From Oleiagrimonas soli (GTDB taxonomy: Bacteria > Pseudomonadota > Gammaproteobacteria > Xanthomonadales > Rhodanobacteraceae), in the NCBI RefSeq assembly GCF_000761445.1, contig NZ_KN196470.1, forward strand, positions 1,534,823 to 1,598,822: a DNA stretch of 64,000 nt, in the 5' to 3' direction. The position numbers were made by a program, and so were the translations under genes. Below, piece by piece: positions 19,186 to 28,660 of the stretch (within the stretch, counting starts at the first letter, position 1; the number at the start of each line of letters is the position of its first letter). A model generated the notes under the pieces. The model saw only the letters and a program-made list of their open reading frames with translations, did not search any database and had not been told where the DNA came from.

Positions 19186-19668
19186 TCAGTGATCGTCGCG
19201 GTCGTAGCGGCGGTCGTGGCGGCGATCGTAGCGACGGTCGTGACGACGATCATGCCGGCGTTCGACGCGATGCTCGACACGGCGCTCGTGGCGCAGGTCG
19301 CGGCGATGCTGCACGTAGCGGCCGTGGTTGTAGGCGCGATATGCGACATGGCGGTTCCAGGCCGCACGCTGGAATACCCAGCGGCCGTCGCGGTGCACCC
19401 AACGCGGATGGCTGTACACGTAGCCCACGCGGTTGCGGTGCCAGCTGCCCGGCATCCACACATAGCGCACGTTGTTCCAGCGCCAGTAGCCCGGCGCCCA
19501 GAAATAGCCGACGCGTGCCGGCGGCATGCGCTCGTAACGCATCGGCGGCGGAGCGATGCCGACCGAGATCGACAGCCGCGTGCCGGCCTGCGCCTGCGGG
19601 ATCGAGACCACCGTGCCCAGACCGAGGGCCAGGGCGGTGAGCAGCGAGAGTTTTCCGAATGTTTTCAT
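19186..19668 (-). CDS. Secreted YXWXXGXW-repeat protein with Arg/His/Asp-rich tail
   Basis: 160 residues from MKTFGKLS at 19668. A clear signal peptide ends at QAQA-GT (about 28). The mature protein has the repeats YFWAPGYWRWNN, YVWMPGSWHRNR and a third degenerate repeat ending WVFQRAAW, the hallmark of YXWGXW/BcpO-linked proteins found in many proteobacterial envelopes. The last 45 residues are runs of RRxDRRYDRR type, highly basic with His and Asp. The function is unknown; the tail suggests binding to polyanions or metal. Single gene, hairpin terminated. Confidence 0.8.
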   Translation of the reverse strand: MKTFGKLSLLTALALGLGTVVSIPQAQAGTRLSISVGIAPPPMRYERMPPARVGYFWAPGYWRWNNVRYVWMPGSWHRNRVGYVYSHPRWVHRDGRWVFQRAAWNRHVAYRAYNHGRYVQHRRDLRHERRVEHRVERRHDRRHDRRYDRRHDRRYDRDDH

Positions 19669-19869
19669 GAGGGGCTCCGTCGTAGGGCGGTCGATAGCCG
19701 CAGTCCCGAAAACGGATCGGTTGCGCCAGCCGTTGACGCTGCATGCCGGACCGTTCAGACACGCGCAAGCTACCTGAAGCGGCATTCATGGAGAGCGCGG
19801 AAGCGCGAACCTGCCGCCGCGCGTCGCGAACCGACGCGCAGCGCATCCGTGACGGAGCGGTGCAGGGCG

Positions 19870-20676
19870 CTACATCCGGCAGTTCGGTGCATGCCCGTTG
19901 GCGCGCGCCTGCTGATACACCGGCATCAGTTGCTGCGCCTGCTGCTGCAGCTTGCCGGCGCGCTGGCTCGGCGCGGGATGGGTGGACAGGAACGCCGGCA
20001 CCTTGCTGCCTTGCTGGCCCATCTTCTGCCACAGCGTCACTGCCGCGCGCGGGTCGAAGCCGGCCTGCGCCATGTAGCGCTGGCCGAGGATGTCGGCCTC
20101 CGATTCCTGCGTGCGCGAGAACGGCAGCAGGATGCCGACTTCCGCGCCGAGACCCAGCGCGGCCATGGTCCGTCCCGCGTCGTTGCCGCGCGAAGCGCCG
20201 TACAGCGTGCCCGCCAGTACCGCGCCCTGGACCGCCATGTTGTCCGACACGCGCTCCGCGCCGTGCCGCGCCACCACGTGCGCCAGCTCGTGGCCGAGCA
20301 CGGTCGCCAGCTGATCCTGCGTGGTGGCGATCTTGAACATGCCCTTGTTCACGCCGATGCGCCCGCCGGGCAGGGCGAAGGCGTTGGCGCTGTCCTCGTC
20401 GATGATCTGCACCTGCCAGTCCTGATTGCGCCACTTCGGCGGCAGTACGGCGATCAACGCCTTGGCCACGCAGGTCGCGTAGGCGCGCTGACGTGGCGCG
20501 TTGGCGAACTTGCCCTTGCGGCCCATCTCCTGGAAGGCCTGCGTGCCGAGCTGACTCATCTGCTGGTCCGACACGACCATCAGCTGCTTGCGCCCGGTCG
20601 GCGAGGTCGCGCAGCCGGTCAGCGTGGAGATGACCGCAACAGCAATCCAGATCAGGTGGTGGGCGGGCCGTTTCAT
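19870..20676 (-). CDS. M48-family metallopeptidase lipoprotein (LoiP/BepA-like)
   Basis: 268 residues from MKRPAHHL at 20676. The signal peptide ends in LTGC (Cys 22), a lipobox. The zinc site is HELAH at 129-133, with the third ligand in ESEAD about 55 residues later. The motif DEDSANAFALPGGRIGVNKGM before HELAH and the C-terminal STHPAPSQRAGKLQ are typical of the YcaL/LoiP group, which cleave misfolded outer-membrane proteins from the periplasmic face. There is no TPR tail, so it is not full-length BepA. Confidence 0.88.
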   Translation of the reverse strand: MKRPAHHLIWIAVAVISTLTGCATSPTGRKQLMVVSDQQMSQLGTQAFQEMGRKGKFANAPRQRAYATCVAKALIAVLPPKWRNQDWQVQIIDEDSANAFALPGGRIGVNKGMFKIATTQDQLATVLGHELAHVVARHGAERVSDNMAVQGAVLAGTLYGASRGNDAGRTMAALGLGAEVGILLPFSRTQESEADILGQRYMAQAGFDPRAAVTLWQKMGQQGSKVPAFLSTHPAPSQRAGKLQQQAQQLMPVYQQARANGHAPNCRM

Positions 20677-20738
20677 GTGCGTGCTCCATCCGAGGCGGGT
20701 CACCATAGTGCATCAGGATGGCATGCGTTTTCGACCGA

Positions 20739-21015
20739 CGCTGGGTCCCGGCTTGCGCCGGGATGACGGTTCTCTTGGGATCGCGCGGGGCTCGGTTCGT
20801 CGTCATGGCCGCTTCGCTTCGGATCGCGCGGGGCTCGGTTCGTCGTCATGGCCGCTTCGCTTCGGATCGCGCGGGGCTTGGTTCGTCGTCATGGCCGCTT
20901 CGTTTCGGATCGCGCGGGGCTTGGTTCTTCGTCATGACGACTTCGCTTCGGATCGCGCGTTCCGGCTAATCCGCATTCCTCCGGTCGTCATCCCGGCGCA
21001 AGCCGGGACCCAGCG
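20739..21015. repeat. Composite repeat: 30-bp inverted repeats flanking a 43-bp tandem array
   Basis: Perfect 30-bp inverted copies lie at 20739-20768 and 20986-21015. They are the widespread proteobacterial intergenic element whose reverse reading translates as VIPAQAG. Between them are four tandem copies of a 43-bp unit (20778-20820, 20821-20863, 20864-20906, 20907-20949) and a truncated fifth start. The first two copies are identical and later ones drift by a few bases. The array cannot be coding because 43 is not a multiple of three. The rest of the 20677-21214 gap shows no gene. Confidence 0.9.
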
Positions 21016-21214
21016 CCTGCAACCGCACCCCGAAAGCCCCAAAAGCACATTCACGCATGACGCGCGGCACAAGCAGCCCCCTGACGCTCCGCAGCCAGGC
21101 AAGACTCGCAGCCCGGTCACCCGCTGGCAATCGCGAATGCTGCGTCGCACAAAAGTCTGCGTCGCATGCCCGCGATAGAATGGTGGTCTGCATTTTTCCG
21201 ACTTTGGAGTTTCC

Positions 21215-24200
21215 ATGAGCACGCCCGCCCAGCAGATCCCCGCGAGCGCCGCCCAGGCCGATGCCGCCCCGCTGCGCTTCGTCACCGCCGCCAGCCTGTT
21301 CGACGGCCACGACGCGGCCATCAACATCATGCGCCGCATCATCCAGGCGCAGGGCGCGGAGGTGATCCATCTGGGCCACAACCGCTCGGTCGAGGACGTG
21401 GTGCGCGCCGCGCTGCAGGAAGACGCCGACGCCATCGCGCTGTCGTCCTACCAGGGCGGGCACGTCGAGTACTTCAAGTACATGGTGGACATGCTGAAAG
21501 AGCGCGGCGCCGCGCACATCCGCGTGTTCGGCGGCGGCGGCGGCACCATCACGCCGGAAGAGATCCGCGAACTGCAGGAGTACGGCGTCGAACGCATCTA
21601 CCACCCCAACGACGGCATGCACCTGGGCCTGACGGCCATGATCGAGGACGTCATGCGTCGCACCAAGGCCGCGCGCGACAAGCGCCAGGCCGAGGACACC
21701 CCGACCGCGCAGCCGGACACCGGCCACGAGATCGGCGTCGGCGCGGTGATGTCCGCGATCGAAAACGGTGCGCTGTCCGAGGGCGAGCTGTCGCGGCTGC
21801 GCAAGGAATGGCAGATGGCCGGCCAGCACACGCCCGTGCTGGGCCTGACCGGCACCGGCGGCGCCGGCAAGTCGTCCGTGGTCGACGAACTGCTGCTGCG
21901 CTTCCTGCACGCCTTCCCGGAGATGCGCATCGCCGTGCTGGCGGTGGACCCGACCCGTCGCCGTTCCGGCGGCGCGCTGCTGGGCGACCGCATCCGCATG
22001 AACAGCCTGCGCTCGGACCGCGTGTTCATGCGCTCCATGGCCACGCGCCGCGCGCATGCGGCCACCAACACGGTGCTGACCGACTGCATCGCCTTCCTCA
22101 AGGCGCAGGCCTACGACCTGGTCATCGTCGAGACCGCCGGCATCGGCCAGTCCGACTCGGAAATCGTCGATCTGGTCGACTTCCCGATGTACGTGATGAC
22201 GTCCGACTACGGCGCGGCCAGCCAGTTGGAGAAGATCGACATGATCGACTTCGCCGAGCTGATCGTGCTCAACAAGTACGACCGCCGCGGCGCCGAGGAC
22301 GCGCTGCGCGACGTGCGCAAGCAGTGGAAGCGCAACCGCACCAAGTTCGACCTCACGGACGAGCAGGTGCCGGTCTATCCGACCATCGCCAGCCAGTTCA
22401 ACGATCCGGGCGTCACTTGGATGTTCACCCAGCTGTGCCGTCTGCTGCGCGAGAAGCTCAGCGACTCCGGCATCGGCTCCGAACACTGCAACTTCCAGCC
22501 TGAGCTGGACACCACCATCAAGGAACCGCGCGCCACCGTGCTGATTCCGGGCCAGCGCGTGCGCTATCTGGCCGAGATCGCCGAGCAGGGCCGCGGCATC
22601 AACAGCGGCATCGAGCAGCAGGCCGAGGCCGCCAGCACCGCGCAGAACGTCTACGAGGCGCTGAAGGAAGTCGACGCCGACGCGCTGCCCGAGCCGTTCG
22701 ACGCCTACGCCGCCGACGCGCTGCAGGGCGAGGCCGACCGCACGCTGCTGACCCTGCGCCAGCGCTACAACGAGGCGCTGAAGGAACTGTCCCGCGAGGC
22801 CGTCGACCTGCTGCGCGCCTGGCCGGAGCGCTACAAATCGGTCACCGAGGACGTCACCGAATACAAGGTCCGCGACAAGACCATCCGCGTCGAGAACTAC
22901 AAGGAATCGCTCAGCCACCAGAAGATCCCGAAGGTCGCGCCGCCGACCTACCGCGACTGGGGCGACACCCTGAAATTCCTGATGCGCGAGAACCTGCCCG
23001 GTTCCTACCCGTACACCGGCGGCGTCTACCCGTACCGCCGCACCGGCGAAGACCCGATCCGCATGTTCGCCGGCGAGGGCACGCCCGAGCGGACCAACCG
23101 CCGCTTCCACTACCTGTCGGTCGGCCAGCCCGCCGCGCGCCTGTCCACCGCCTTCGACTCGGTCACGCTGTACGGCGAAGACCCGGCCGAGCGCCCGGAC
23201 ATCTACGGCAAGATCGGCAACTCCGGCGTCTCCATCGCCACGCTGGACGACATGAAGAAGCTGTACTCCGGCTTCGACCTGTCCGCGCCCACCACCTCCG
23301 TGTCCATGACCATCAACGGCCCCGCGCCGATGATCCTGGCCATGTTCATGAACACCGCCATCGACCAGAACGTCGAGAAGTACCTGCGCGAAGACAGCCG
23401 CCACTGGGAGGCCGCGCGCACCAAGGTCGAGGAAATCTACGCCGAGCACGGCCGTCCGCACTACTCGGGTGACCTCCCGGACGGCAACGATGGCCTGGGC
23501 CTGGGGCTCTTGGGCGTCTCCGGCGACGAAGTCGTCGACGCCGAGACCTACGCGAAGATCAAAGAAGACACGCTCAAGGTCGTGCGCGGAACCGTGCAGG
23601 CCGACATCCTCAAGGAAGACCAGGCGCAGAACACCTGCATCTTCAGCACCGAGTTCGCCCTGCGCATGATGGGCGACATCCAGCAGTACTTCGTCGACCA
23701 CGGCGTGCGCAACTTCTACTCGGTGTCGATCTCCGGCTACCACATCGCCGAAGCCGGCGCGAACCCGATCAGCCAGCTGGCCTTCACGCTGTCCAACGGC
23801 TTCACCATCGTCGAGTACTACCTCGCCCGAGGCATGAACATCGACGACTTCGCGCCCAACCTGAGCTTCTTCTTCAGCAACGGCATGGACCCGGAGTACA
23901 CCGTCATCGGCCGCGTCGCCCGCCGCATCTGGGCCCGCGCCATGCGCGAGCGCTACGGCGCCAACAAGCGCAGCCAGATGCTGAAGTACCACATCCAGAC
24001 GTCCGGCCGTTCGCTGCACGCGCAGGAAATCCAGTTCAACGACATCCGCACCACGCTGCAGGCCCTGTACGCGCTGTTCGACAACTGCAACAGCCTGCAT
24101 ACCAACGCCTACGACGAAGCCATCACCACGCCGACCGAGGAAAGCGTGCGCCGCGCCGTGGCGATCCAGATGATCATCAACAAGGAGCTGGGGCTGAACT

Positions 24201-24688
24201 TCAACGAGAATCCGTGGCAGGGCAGTTTCATCGTCGACGCCCTGACCGACATCGTCGAAGAAGCCGTCTACAAGGAGTTCGAGGCCATCAGCGAGCGCGG
24301 TGGCGTGCTGGGGGCGATGGACACCATGTACCAGCGTGGCAAGATTCAGGAAGAATCGATGTACTACGAGCACAAGAAGCATGATGGCTCGTTGCCGTTG
24401 ATTGGGGTGAATACGTTCCTGCCGAAGGAGCATGCGGGGGAGGTGGCGACCGAGATCGAGTTGATTCGGTCGACGCCTGCCGAAAAAGCGCAGCAGATTG
24501 CCAATGTGAAGCGGTATGGTGAAGCGCGGAATCCGCTACAGGCGGATAGCCTCGCGAAGTTGCAGAAGGCGGCGCGGGAGAGGAAGAATGTGTATGAGGA
24601 GTTGATGGAGGCTGTGAAGTTCAACAGCTTGGGGCAGATTTCTCATGCGTTGTATGAAGTTGGTGGGGAGTATCGGCGGAATATGTGA
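21215..24688 (+). CDS. icmF: Fused isobutyryl-CoA-type mutase IcmF (B12 domain, G-protein chaperone, mutase)
   Basis: 1157 residues. The N-terminal cobalamin domain is at about 20-155 with DGHDA (30-34) as the base-off His motif. The MeaB-like GTPase follows with Walker A GTGGAGKS (213-220), and NKYD for guanine specificity. The large C-terminal acyl-CoA mutase barrel ([30 protein letters not shown]-like segment at [11 protein letters not shown]) completes it. The fusion order B12-GTPase-mutase is specific to IcmF, which interconverts isobutyryl-/butyryl-CoA and often isovaleryl-/pivalyl-CoA. The GTPase part protects or reloads the cofactor. The last ~330 bp switch from C-ending to G/T-ending codons at the edge of an AT-rich block. 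Confidence 0.92.
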   Translation: MSTPAQQIPASAAQADAAPLRFVTAASLFDGHDAAINIMRRIIQAQGAEVIHLGHNRSVEDVVRAALQEDADAIALSSYQGGHVEYFKYMVDMLKERGAAHIRVFGGGGGTITPEEIRELQEYGVERIYHPNDGMHLGLTAMIEDVMRRTKAARDKRQAEDTPTAQPDTGHEIGVGAVMSAIENGALSEGELSRLRKEWQMAGQHTPVLGLTGTGGAGKSSVVDELLLRFLHAFPEMRIAVLAVDPTRRRSGGALLGDRIRMNSLRSDRVFMRSMATRRAHAATNTVLTDCIAFLKAQAYDLVIVETAGIGQSDSEIVDLVDFPMYVMTSDYGAASQLEKIDMIDFAELIVLNKYDRRGAEDALRDVRKQWKRNRTKFDLTDEQVPVYPTIASQFNDPGVTWMFTQLCRLLREKLSDSGIGSEHCNFQPELDTTIKEPRATVLIPGQRVRYLAEIAEQGRGINSGIEQQAEAASTAQNVYEALKEVDADALPEPFDAYAADALQGEADRTLLTLRQRYNEALKELSREAVDLLRAWPERYKSVTEDVTEYKVRDKTIRVENYKESLSHQKIPKVAPPTYRDWGDTLKFLMRENLPGSYPYTGGVYPYRRTGEDPIRMFAGEGTPERTNRRFHYLSVGQPAARLSTAFDSVTLYGEDPAERPDIYGKIGNSGVSIATLDDMKKLYSGFDLSAPTTSVSMTINGPAPMILAMFMNTAIDQNVEKYLREDSRHWEAARTKVEEIYAEHGRPHYSGDLPDGNDGLGLGLLGVSGDEVVDAETYAKIKEDTLKVVRGTVQADILKEDQAQNTCIFSTEFALRMMGDIQQYFVDHGVRNFYSVSISGYHIAEAGANPISQLAFTLSNGFTIVEYYLARGMNIDDFAPNLSFFFSNGMDPEYTVIGRVARRIWARAMRERYGANKRSQMLKYHIQTSGRSLHAQEIQFNDIRTTLQALYALFDNCNSLHTNAYDEAITTPTEESVRRAVAIQMIINKELGLNFNENPWQGSFIVDALTDIVEEAVYKEFEAISERGGVLGAMDTMYQRGKIQEESMYYEHKKHDGSLPLIGVNTFLPKEHAGEVATEIELIRSTPAEKAQQIANVKRYGEARNPLQADSLAKLQKAARERKNVYEELMEAVKFNSLGQISHALYEVGGEYRRNM

Positions 24689-24751
24689 TCTGCATTCCAC
24701 TGAGTGGCGATAGTGATGTGATGGCTGAGCTAGCTAAGTAAGGGAGGGGGT

Positions 24752-25702
24752 ATGCGCGCTGCAAAGAGGGAGAGATGGGTAAGGTTCGTAAGTGTAAATT
24801 TAGGTGTAAGCCCTATTTCATCGTTGGTTAGCGAGATTTCATTAAAAAAGATAGTAGATGAAGTAATTGACGCAATTTCAAAAAAATTGCCATTGCAGCG
24901 AACTCCAAGAACGACAGCCAGGCAGCATGCGCGTCTTGTAGATTTGGTTTTATCCGACGATGAAAAGTACGCTGTTTTACTTTTTCGTCTTATCGATAAA
25001 GACGCAATTGACGTTGCGTATGAAGATTTTGAAGATGGTGATATCGAGCCGCACCCAAAAACCCCGACTCAGGGCAACCGGTCTACCGCCCATCTCGTAA
25101 TTAGGCTCAAGCCAAAATTAGAGGGAAAGAAGAAAAAGTATCCCGCTTTATTGGAAGAAACGACGGGTTTGGGGGCAAGTCGTATCGAGCCAATATTGAA
25201 TAGTTTGGCTCGAAAGTTTGGGAGGGGAAGCTACAAAGATAGGTCGGGACGAGAAGAACGCTATCACTGTTCGATAGAGGTCAAGCCAAAAGTTGTTGGG
25301 ACAATAAGGGATGAGCTGACAAATGGCGTTCTGAAAGGCTTCACCCTTGTTCATTCATTTCCACCAAAACAAGGTAATGATGAAACGATTTATCTAGAAG
25401 ATAAGAAAAGGCGACTCGAAGTCGCTGTGGTAGGTGCGGCAGTTGGTGACAAAATTGATGCGATTTGGGATAGTGTCCGAAAAAAAGCCAATAATCAAGA
25501 ATATGAGCTTGTTAAAGCCTCTTACGAGAACACTGATGGCAGGCTTGTAAGTGTAGATATGCAGACGCGGCGCTCGGATGCATTGGAGGATCTCGTTACT
25601 AAGACGAAAAAAATCGAACTTGAAGCTGACGCAAATTATGATCAATCAGGTGTCTCACCTTCGATCATGAAAAAAATGATCGATGCGCTTCAGTCGTCTT
25701 GA
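24752..25702 (+). CDS. Unknown soluble protein, first gene of an AT-rich two-gene unit
   Basis: 316 residues with GGGAGGGGG just before the ATG. No signal peptide or membrane segment. Basic N-terminus; alternating beta/alpha pattern. Recognisable blocks are YAVLLFRLID, HLVIRLKPKLEG, YPALLEETTGLGASRIEPILN and IEVKPK. The layout (sensor-like alpha/beta protein with an IEP segment, followed by a four-helix membrane protein) is reminiscent of lambda RexA/RexB and of Kiwa-like pairs, but I cannot show homology. The DNA is strongly AT-rich compared with icmF. It is probably translated together with the next gene (13-bp gap). An anti-phage role is inference. Confidence 0.65.
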   Translation: MRAAKRERWVRFVSVNLGVSPISSLVSEISLKKIVDEVIDAISKKLPLQRTPRTTARQHARLVDLVLSDDEKYAVLLFRLIDKDAIDVAYEDFEDGDIEPHPKTPTQGNRSTAHLVIRLKPKLEGKKKKYPALLEETTGLGASRIEPILNSLARKFGRGSYKDRSGREERYHCSIEVKPKVVGTIRDELTNGVLKGFTLVHSFPPKQGNDETIYLEDKKRRLEVAVVGAAVGDKIDAIWDSVRKKANNQEYELVKASYENTDGRLVSVDMQTRRSDALEDLVTKTKKIELEADANYDQSGVSPSIMKKMIDALQSS

Positions 25703-25714
25703 GGCTGAATAGCT

Positions 25715-26326
25715 ATGAATAGAAATGGAGTGTTAAGACAGGTAGTTTCGCCGTTTAGATACTATCAATTTTTCAATTATTATAAATTGTCAATTGATAT
25801 TTTGCTTCCTGCCATATTTTCACTGGCAACCTGCGTTGTTTTTTATTTTGTGCCTAAGGGGGTTGCAATACTTGGGGATAATGGTTTTGTCCACTCCATT
25901 AATGGGTTATTGCAAATCCTTACCGGCTTTTTCGTGGCTGGACTAGCAGCTGTGTTCGGTGTTCGCGGTGTCTCACTTGAACAAGAGCCTATTGGGTTTA
26001 AATACTTTGGTTCGGTAAAAATTGATAGAGAAGAGGGGGTTGTTGTAACACGGCGAATGTTTGTATGCTCACTATTTGGGTATTTGGCATTTTCCAGTTT
26101 TTCTTTGTATTTGATGGGGTTGATAGCATCAATATGTGAGCCACTATTTAGATTGATGCATATCAATTCGTGCTTGCATTTTTCCATACTTTTTATGTAC
26201 GCATTTGTTGTTTGGAATATATTTTTTGTAACCGTATATGGCCTGTATTATATGGTTGATAGGGCTCACAGGTCGGATCCTAAAGTTATTGATGGTCCGG
26301 TAGGTGACGGAACGGACGAAGGTTGA
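25715..26326 (+). CDS. Four-helix membrane protein, partner of the preceding gene
   Basis: 203 residues. Four hydrophobic segments lie at about 28-48 (LLPAIFSLATCVVFYFV), 63-85 (LLQILTGFFVAGLAAVFGV), 115-140 (CSLFGYLAFSSFSLYLMGLIAS) and 153-178 (FSILFMYAFVVWNIFFVTVYGLYYMV, in part). Between helices 2 and 3 is a charged loop. The tail is acidic (VGDGTDEG). No catalytic motif; possible pore or membrane-disrupting effector. Strongly AT-rich with rare codons for this genome, a sign of acquisition. Starts 13 bp after the soluble gene. Confidence 0.7.
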   Translation: MNRNGVLRQVVSPFRYYQFFNYYKLSIDILLPAIFSLATCVVFYFVPKGVAILGDNGFVHSINGLLQILTGFFVAGLAAVFGVRGVSLEQEPIGFKYFGSVKIDREEGVVVTRRMFVCSLFGYLAFSSFSLYLMGLIASICEPLFRLMHINSCLHFSILFMYAFVVWNIFFVTVYGLYYMVDRAHRSDPKVIDGPVGDGTDEG

Positions 26327-26350
26327 AAAGCCGGTTCGAAAAAATGGGAA

Positions 26351-26429
26351 AAATGGTGTCAGGGACAATTTCTACGGGTGCTTCTGTGTCTAGATGTGCA
26401 GCTAGAAAAAATGGTGTCAGGGGCAATTT
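26351..26429 (+). repeat. Two REP copies downstream of the membrane-protein gene
   Basis: AAATGGTGTCAGGGACAATT at 26351-26370 and a variant with GGGGC at 26409-26429, same orientation. The same motif recurs at 27238, 29248, 30044 (inverted) and 30691 (inverted) around the RAYT gene at 29356. Confidence 0.85.
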
Positions 26430-26528
26430 TGGGGTATGGTCGTTTGGTGCCCTTCGTCAGCTATAAGTTCTCCGCTTGTTCCTCTTTATTGCGTTTAGGC
26501 AGTCTTAGGGCTTGGGCTTGGGGGTAAT

Positions 26529-27227
26529 GTGAAAAAGGACTCTAGGTGGTGGGAATATTATGTTGTTAGATATTTCGTCGGCACGATTTTTGGTGCGGGC
26601 ATACTTGTTGTTTTGAATAGTTATCAAGACAACATTCTGCATTCGGTGCTGCAAGGTGATAATACGCCGCTGTCTTCATTGACGGGGTATGGTCTTGTTA
26701 TGTACTTAGGGTTGGGGCTTGCATTTTGTTACATCGCTAGTGCTCCGCTTTTTTGTTTTCACGCTCTCAGGGGGCTGCTCGATGTGAGGGGTAAGGTCAC
26801 ATGGGCAAGTCTCGCGGTTTTTTTAATTTCTGTCGTGTCTATATTGATAATGCGTTTCGCGTTTGGTATGACGATTTTTGACTGGCGAACTCTCTCATTG
26901 CTGGGTGTTGTGGTTGTTGTTTCAATACAAATAAGCATGCTAGGTGAGGCTTTCTGGAAAAAACTAGATCCTGTGGTCAACTTTTATGGAAAGTTGGCCG
27001 TAACTCGTTCAAATTCAAAGCCTGCCACGCAAGAATATGTGGAATCTTATCGCCATCTTCGAGAGCATGGAAATGCTTTTGGAATCATGCTTTTTGAGCT
27101 TATTCTTGGGCTGTCTATTGCATCTGTTGCTAATATTTATTCTGTGGCTTTGATTTTATTGGCTTGGATCGCCCCGGCGGTGTTTGTATGGTTAGTCGCT
27201 ACCGTGTTAGAGATTAGAATGGTTTAA
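26529..27227 (+). CDS. Multi-pass membrane protein, function unknown
   Basis: 232 residues from GTG 26529 (an overlapping ATG is out of frame and stops at once). About five to six hydrophobic segments: around 14-32, 50-75, 86-110, 116-135, 185-205 and 208-230. A hydrophilic middle (KKLDPVVNFYGKLAVTRSNSKP) lies before the last pair. No family recognised. It is AT-rich like the two genes before it but separated from them by 200 bp holding two REP copies, so it is a separate unit. It may belong to the same acquired block. Confidence 0.6.
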   Translation: MKKDSRWWEYYVVRYFVGTIFGAGILVVLNSYQDNILHSVLQGDNTPLSSLTGYGLVMYLGLGLAFCYIASAPLFCFHALRGLLDVRGKVTWASLAVFLISVVSILIMRFAFGMTIFDWRTLSLLGVVVVVSIQISMLGEAFWKKLDPVVNFYGKLAVTRSNSKPATQEYVESYRHLREHGNAFGIMLFELILGLSIASVANIYSVALILLAWIAPAVFVWLVATVLEIRMV

Positions 27228-27237
27228 ATTTTGGAAA

Positions 27238-27256
27238 AAGGTGTCAGGGACAATTT
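27238..27256 (+). repeat. REP copy
   Basis: AAGGTGTCAGGGACAATTT immediately after the stop of the membrane-protein gene; same orientation as the copies at 26351 and 26409. Confidence 0.8.
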
Positions 27257-27343
27257 CTGGAAGACCGCGCACGACACCATTTCTTAGTTCCCATTTTCCT
27301 AATTTTCTCTAGGTGAAATTTCTGCGAACAGGGCTCAGGGGTA

Positions 27344-27694
27344 ATGGAGTGCGTGAAAGTACTAATTATGATGCTCGTGATATCCATCTGTGCTCTTACA
27401 GCATGTGCTAATTCTAGTGATGATGAATTACCGCATGTCAGCCAGATCAAAGTATCGACATTTGGTTGCAGAACACGAGCAATATCCGAGCGTATCACTC
27501 AGCTACTTGGAGAGCATGATAAGCATGCCGCAATGTCTTTGGTTGAAAAATCGATGCTATCTGGAGATTGCGCTAATTTGAATGCGGGCGATCAAGTCAT
27601 GGTTGAGGACGTTACGATTGATGGCCTGACCAGAGTGCGTCCAATAGCCGGTGTCGTTAGCTACTGGACAGTTAGTGAGGTGGTAGATCCTTAA
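27344..27694 (+). CDS. Small lipoprotein, unknown
   Basis: 116 residues. The hydrophobic signal VLIMMLVISICALTAC ends in a lipobox with Cys21. The mature protein has two further Cys (FGCRT and SGDCANL) that could form a disulfide, and ends in a short beta-rich segment (GDQVMVEDVTIDGLTRV). The nearby GTG at 27353 is an alternative start. Mixed AT-rich codons. No homologous family recognised. Confidence 0.55.
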   Translation: MECVKVLIMMLVISICALTACANSSDDELPHVSQIKVSTFGCRTRAISERITQLLGEHDKHAAMSLVEKSMLSGDCANLNAGDQVMVEDVTIDGLTRVRPIAGVVSYWTVSEVVDP

Positions 27695-27704
27695 GAGGGG
27701 CAAT

Positions 27705-27758
27705 AGGGGGCGGAGGGAATTAATTCTTCTCGCGCGCAGGAGTGTTTCGCGGACGTTC
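27705..27758 (-). repeat. Dispersed repeat resembling the RAYT tail (GGCGGAGGGAATTAATTC type)
   Basis: Shares GGGGGCGGAGGGAATTAATTC with the element at 29110. On the minus strand one frame reads RPRNTPAREKN then stop at the AATTAATT core, similar to the PRTAHPPREEN-stop end of the 29125-29240 copy. Confidence 0.6.
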
Positions 27759-27922
27759 AAGGGTTTGGCGCGTTCTGGGTGGCAGAAGTTGTATTTAAAT
27801 GCTTTTGGCAGAATCCTTGAGATTCTTTTTCGTCGCACCAAGCTCCCAACCCTGATCGCGGCAAGGGCTGGGGGTGTGTTCGTATGTCGCGTTGCCGTTA
27901 AATACATAGGGAGATGCATGTG

Positions 27923-28321
27923 ATGAATCAAAAGCTTCTGAGGAAGTGCTCGGCAATCAGTGCCACGATAATGGTCGCAGCCTTTAGCGCGCCTGTGTTT
28001 GCTACCAATTATGTGACCGTCACTCAATTACAAGTTGTACCAGCGGCCTCATGGCCAACAACAGTCACTGTTTATTGTCCGGCGGGCTATATGGTTACGG
28101 GTGGTGGCTTTTCAGAGATAAATAGTGGGTCGAATTCTGGTGGTGGCTCTACACAATACTTGACGCCACAAAATTATACTGGATACATAATCAACCCTAA
28201 TTTCACCATCTATGCCAGCCGACCGACCGATACAGGCGATGGGTGGCAAGTGAATGGGCAAGTCAGCATAGTCAGCTCAGCCAATGTGAGCGTCTATGCG
28301 ATCTGCGCATCATCAGGCTAA
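27923..28321 (+). CDS. Small secreted beta-rich protein
   Basis: 132 residues from MNQKLLRK; an ATG nine bases upstream is too close to the GGGAG site. A signal peptide ends at PVFA-TN (about 28). The mature part is Thr/Val/Ser/Gly rich with VYCPAGYMVTGGGFSEI and a C-terminal VYAICASSG. The two Cys can pair. The pattern CPAGYMVTGGG...W.V...VYAIC is common in secreted shortened beta-sandwich proteins of bacteria with unknown function. A perfect hairpin terminator follows directly. Confidence 0.65.
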   Translation: MNQKLLRKCSAISATIMVAAFSAPVFATNYVTVTQLQVVPAASWPTTVTVYCPAGYMVTGGGFSEINSGSNSGGGSTQYLTPQNYTGYIINPNFTIYASRPTDTGDGWQVNGQVSIVSSANVSVYAICASSG

Positions 28322-28330
28322 TTTCTCTGG

Positions 28331-28354
28331 CCAGCGCCCAGTGGTGGGCGCTGG
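28331..28354 (+). terminator. Terminator of the secreted-protein gene
   Basis: A 10-bp perfect stem CCAGCGCCCA (28331-28340) with TGGGCGCTGG (28345-28354), followed by TTTCCTC, nine bases after the stop codon. The remaining gap to 28660 holds the repeat at 28382 and a CAGGGGTCAGAGTGCAC motif, no gene. Confidence 0.85.
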
Positions 28355-28381
28355 TTTCCTCAGTGCGATGAGGGTCGGAAT

Positions 28382-28430
28382 AGGGTGCGGAGGGAATTAA
28401 TTTTTCTCACGCGCAGAGTATGCGGTTCGC
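28382..28430 (-). repeat. Degenerate copy of the GGAATTAATT repeat
   Basis: GGTGCGGAGGGAATTAATTT plus CTCACGCGCAGAG and TGCGGTTCGC match the 29110 element with several changes. Shorter than that copy. Confidence 0.6.
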
Positions 28431-28660
28431 CCAAAAAGGGGGCGGAGTAGGACAGAGTAGAACAGGGGTCAGAGTGCACTTTTACATGATGGTAGGATAA
28501 GAAGTCTGCTCTGCCCGCTATTTTTTCTGAATCCTGTTTTTTGGACGCCAGAGTTCTCCGGCTTCTTCGGCGGGCAGGGGCTGAACGGTACGCTTAATAT
28601 GTAGCTTGCATGGCACTCAACGTGCCGATATTCATCTGTCACTAAACGCAGGACACGCTA

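Noticed and set aside
20778-20949. CRISPR array from the tandem 43-bp repeats
   Set aside because: Units are directly adjacent with no spacers, and no cas genes are present.
21015-21214. Cobalamin riboswitch before icmF
   Set aside because: No B12-box or conserved folding elements seen in the 200-bp leader.
24752-26326. Calling the pair Kiwa (KwaAB) or RexAB outright
   Set aside because: Gene order (soluble first) differs from KwaA-KwaB, and no diagnostic motif could be verified by eye.
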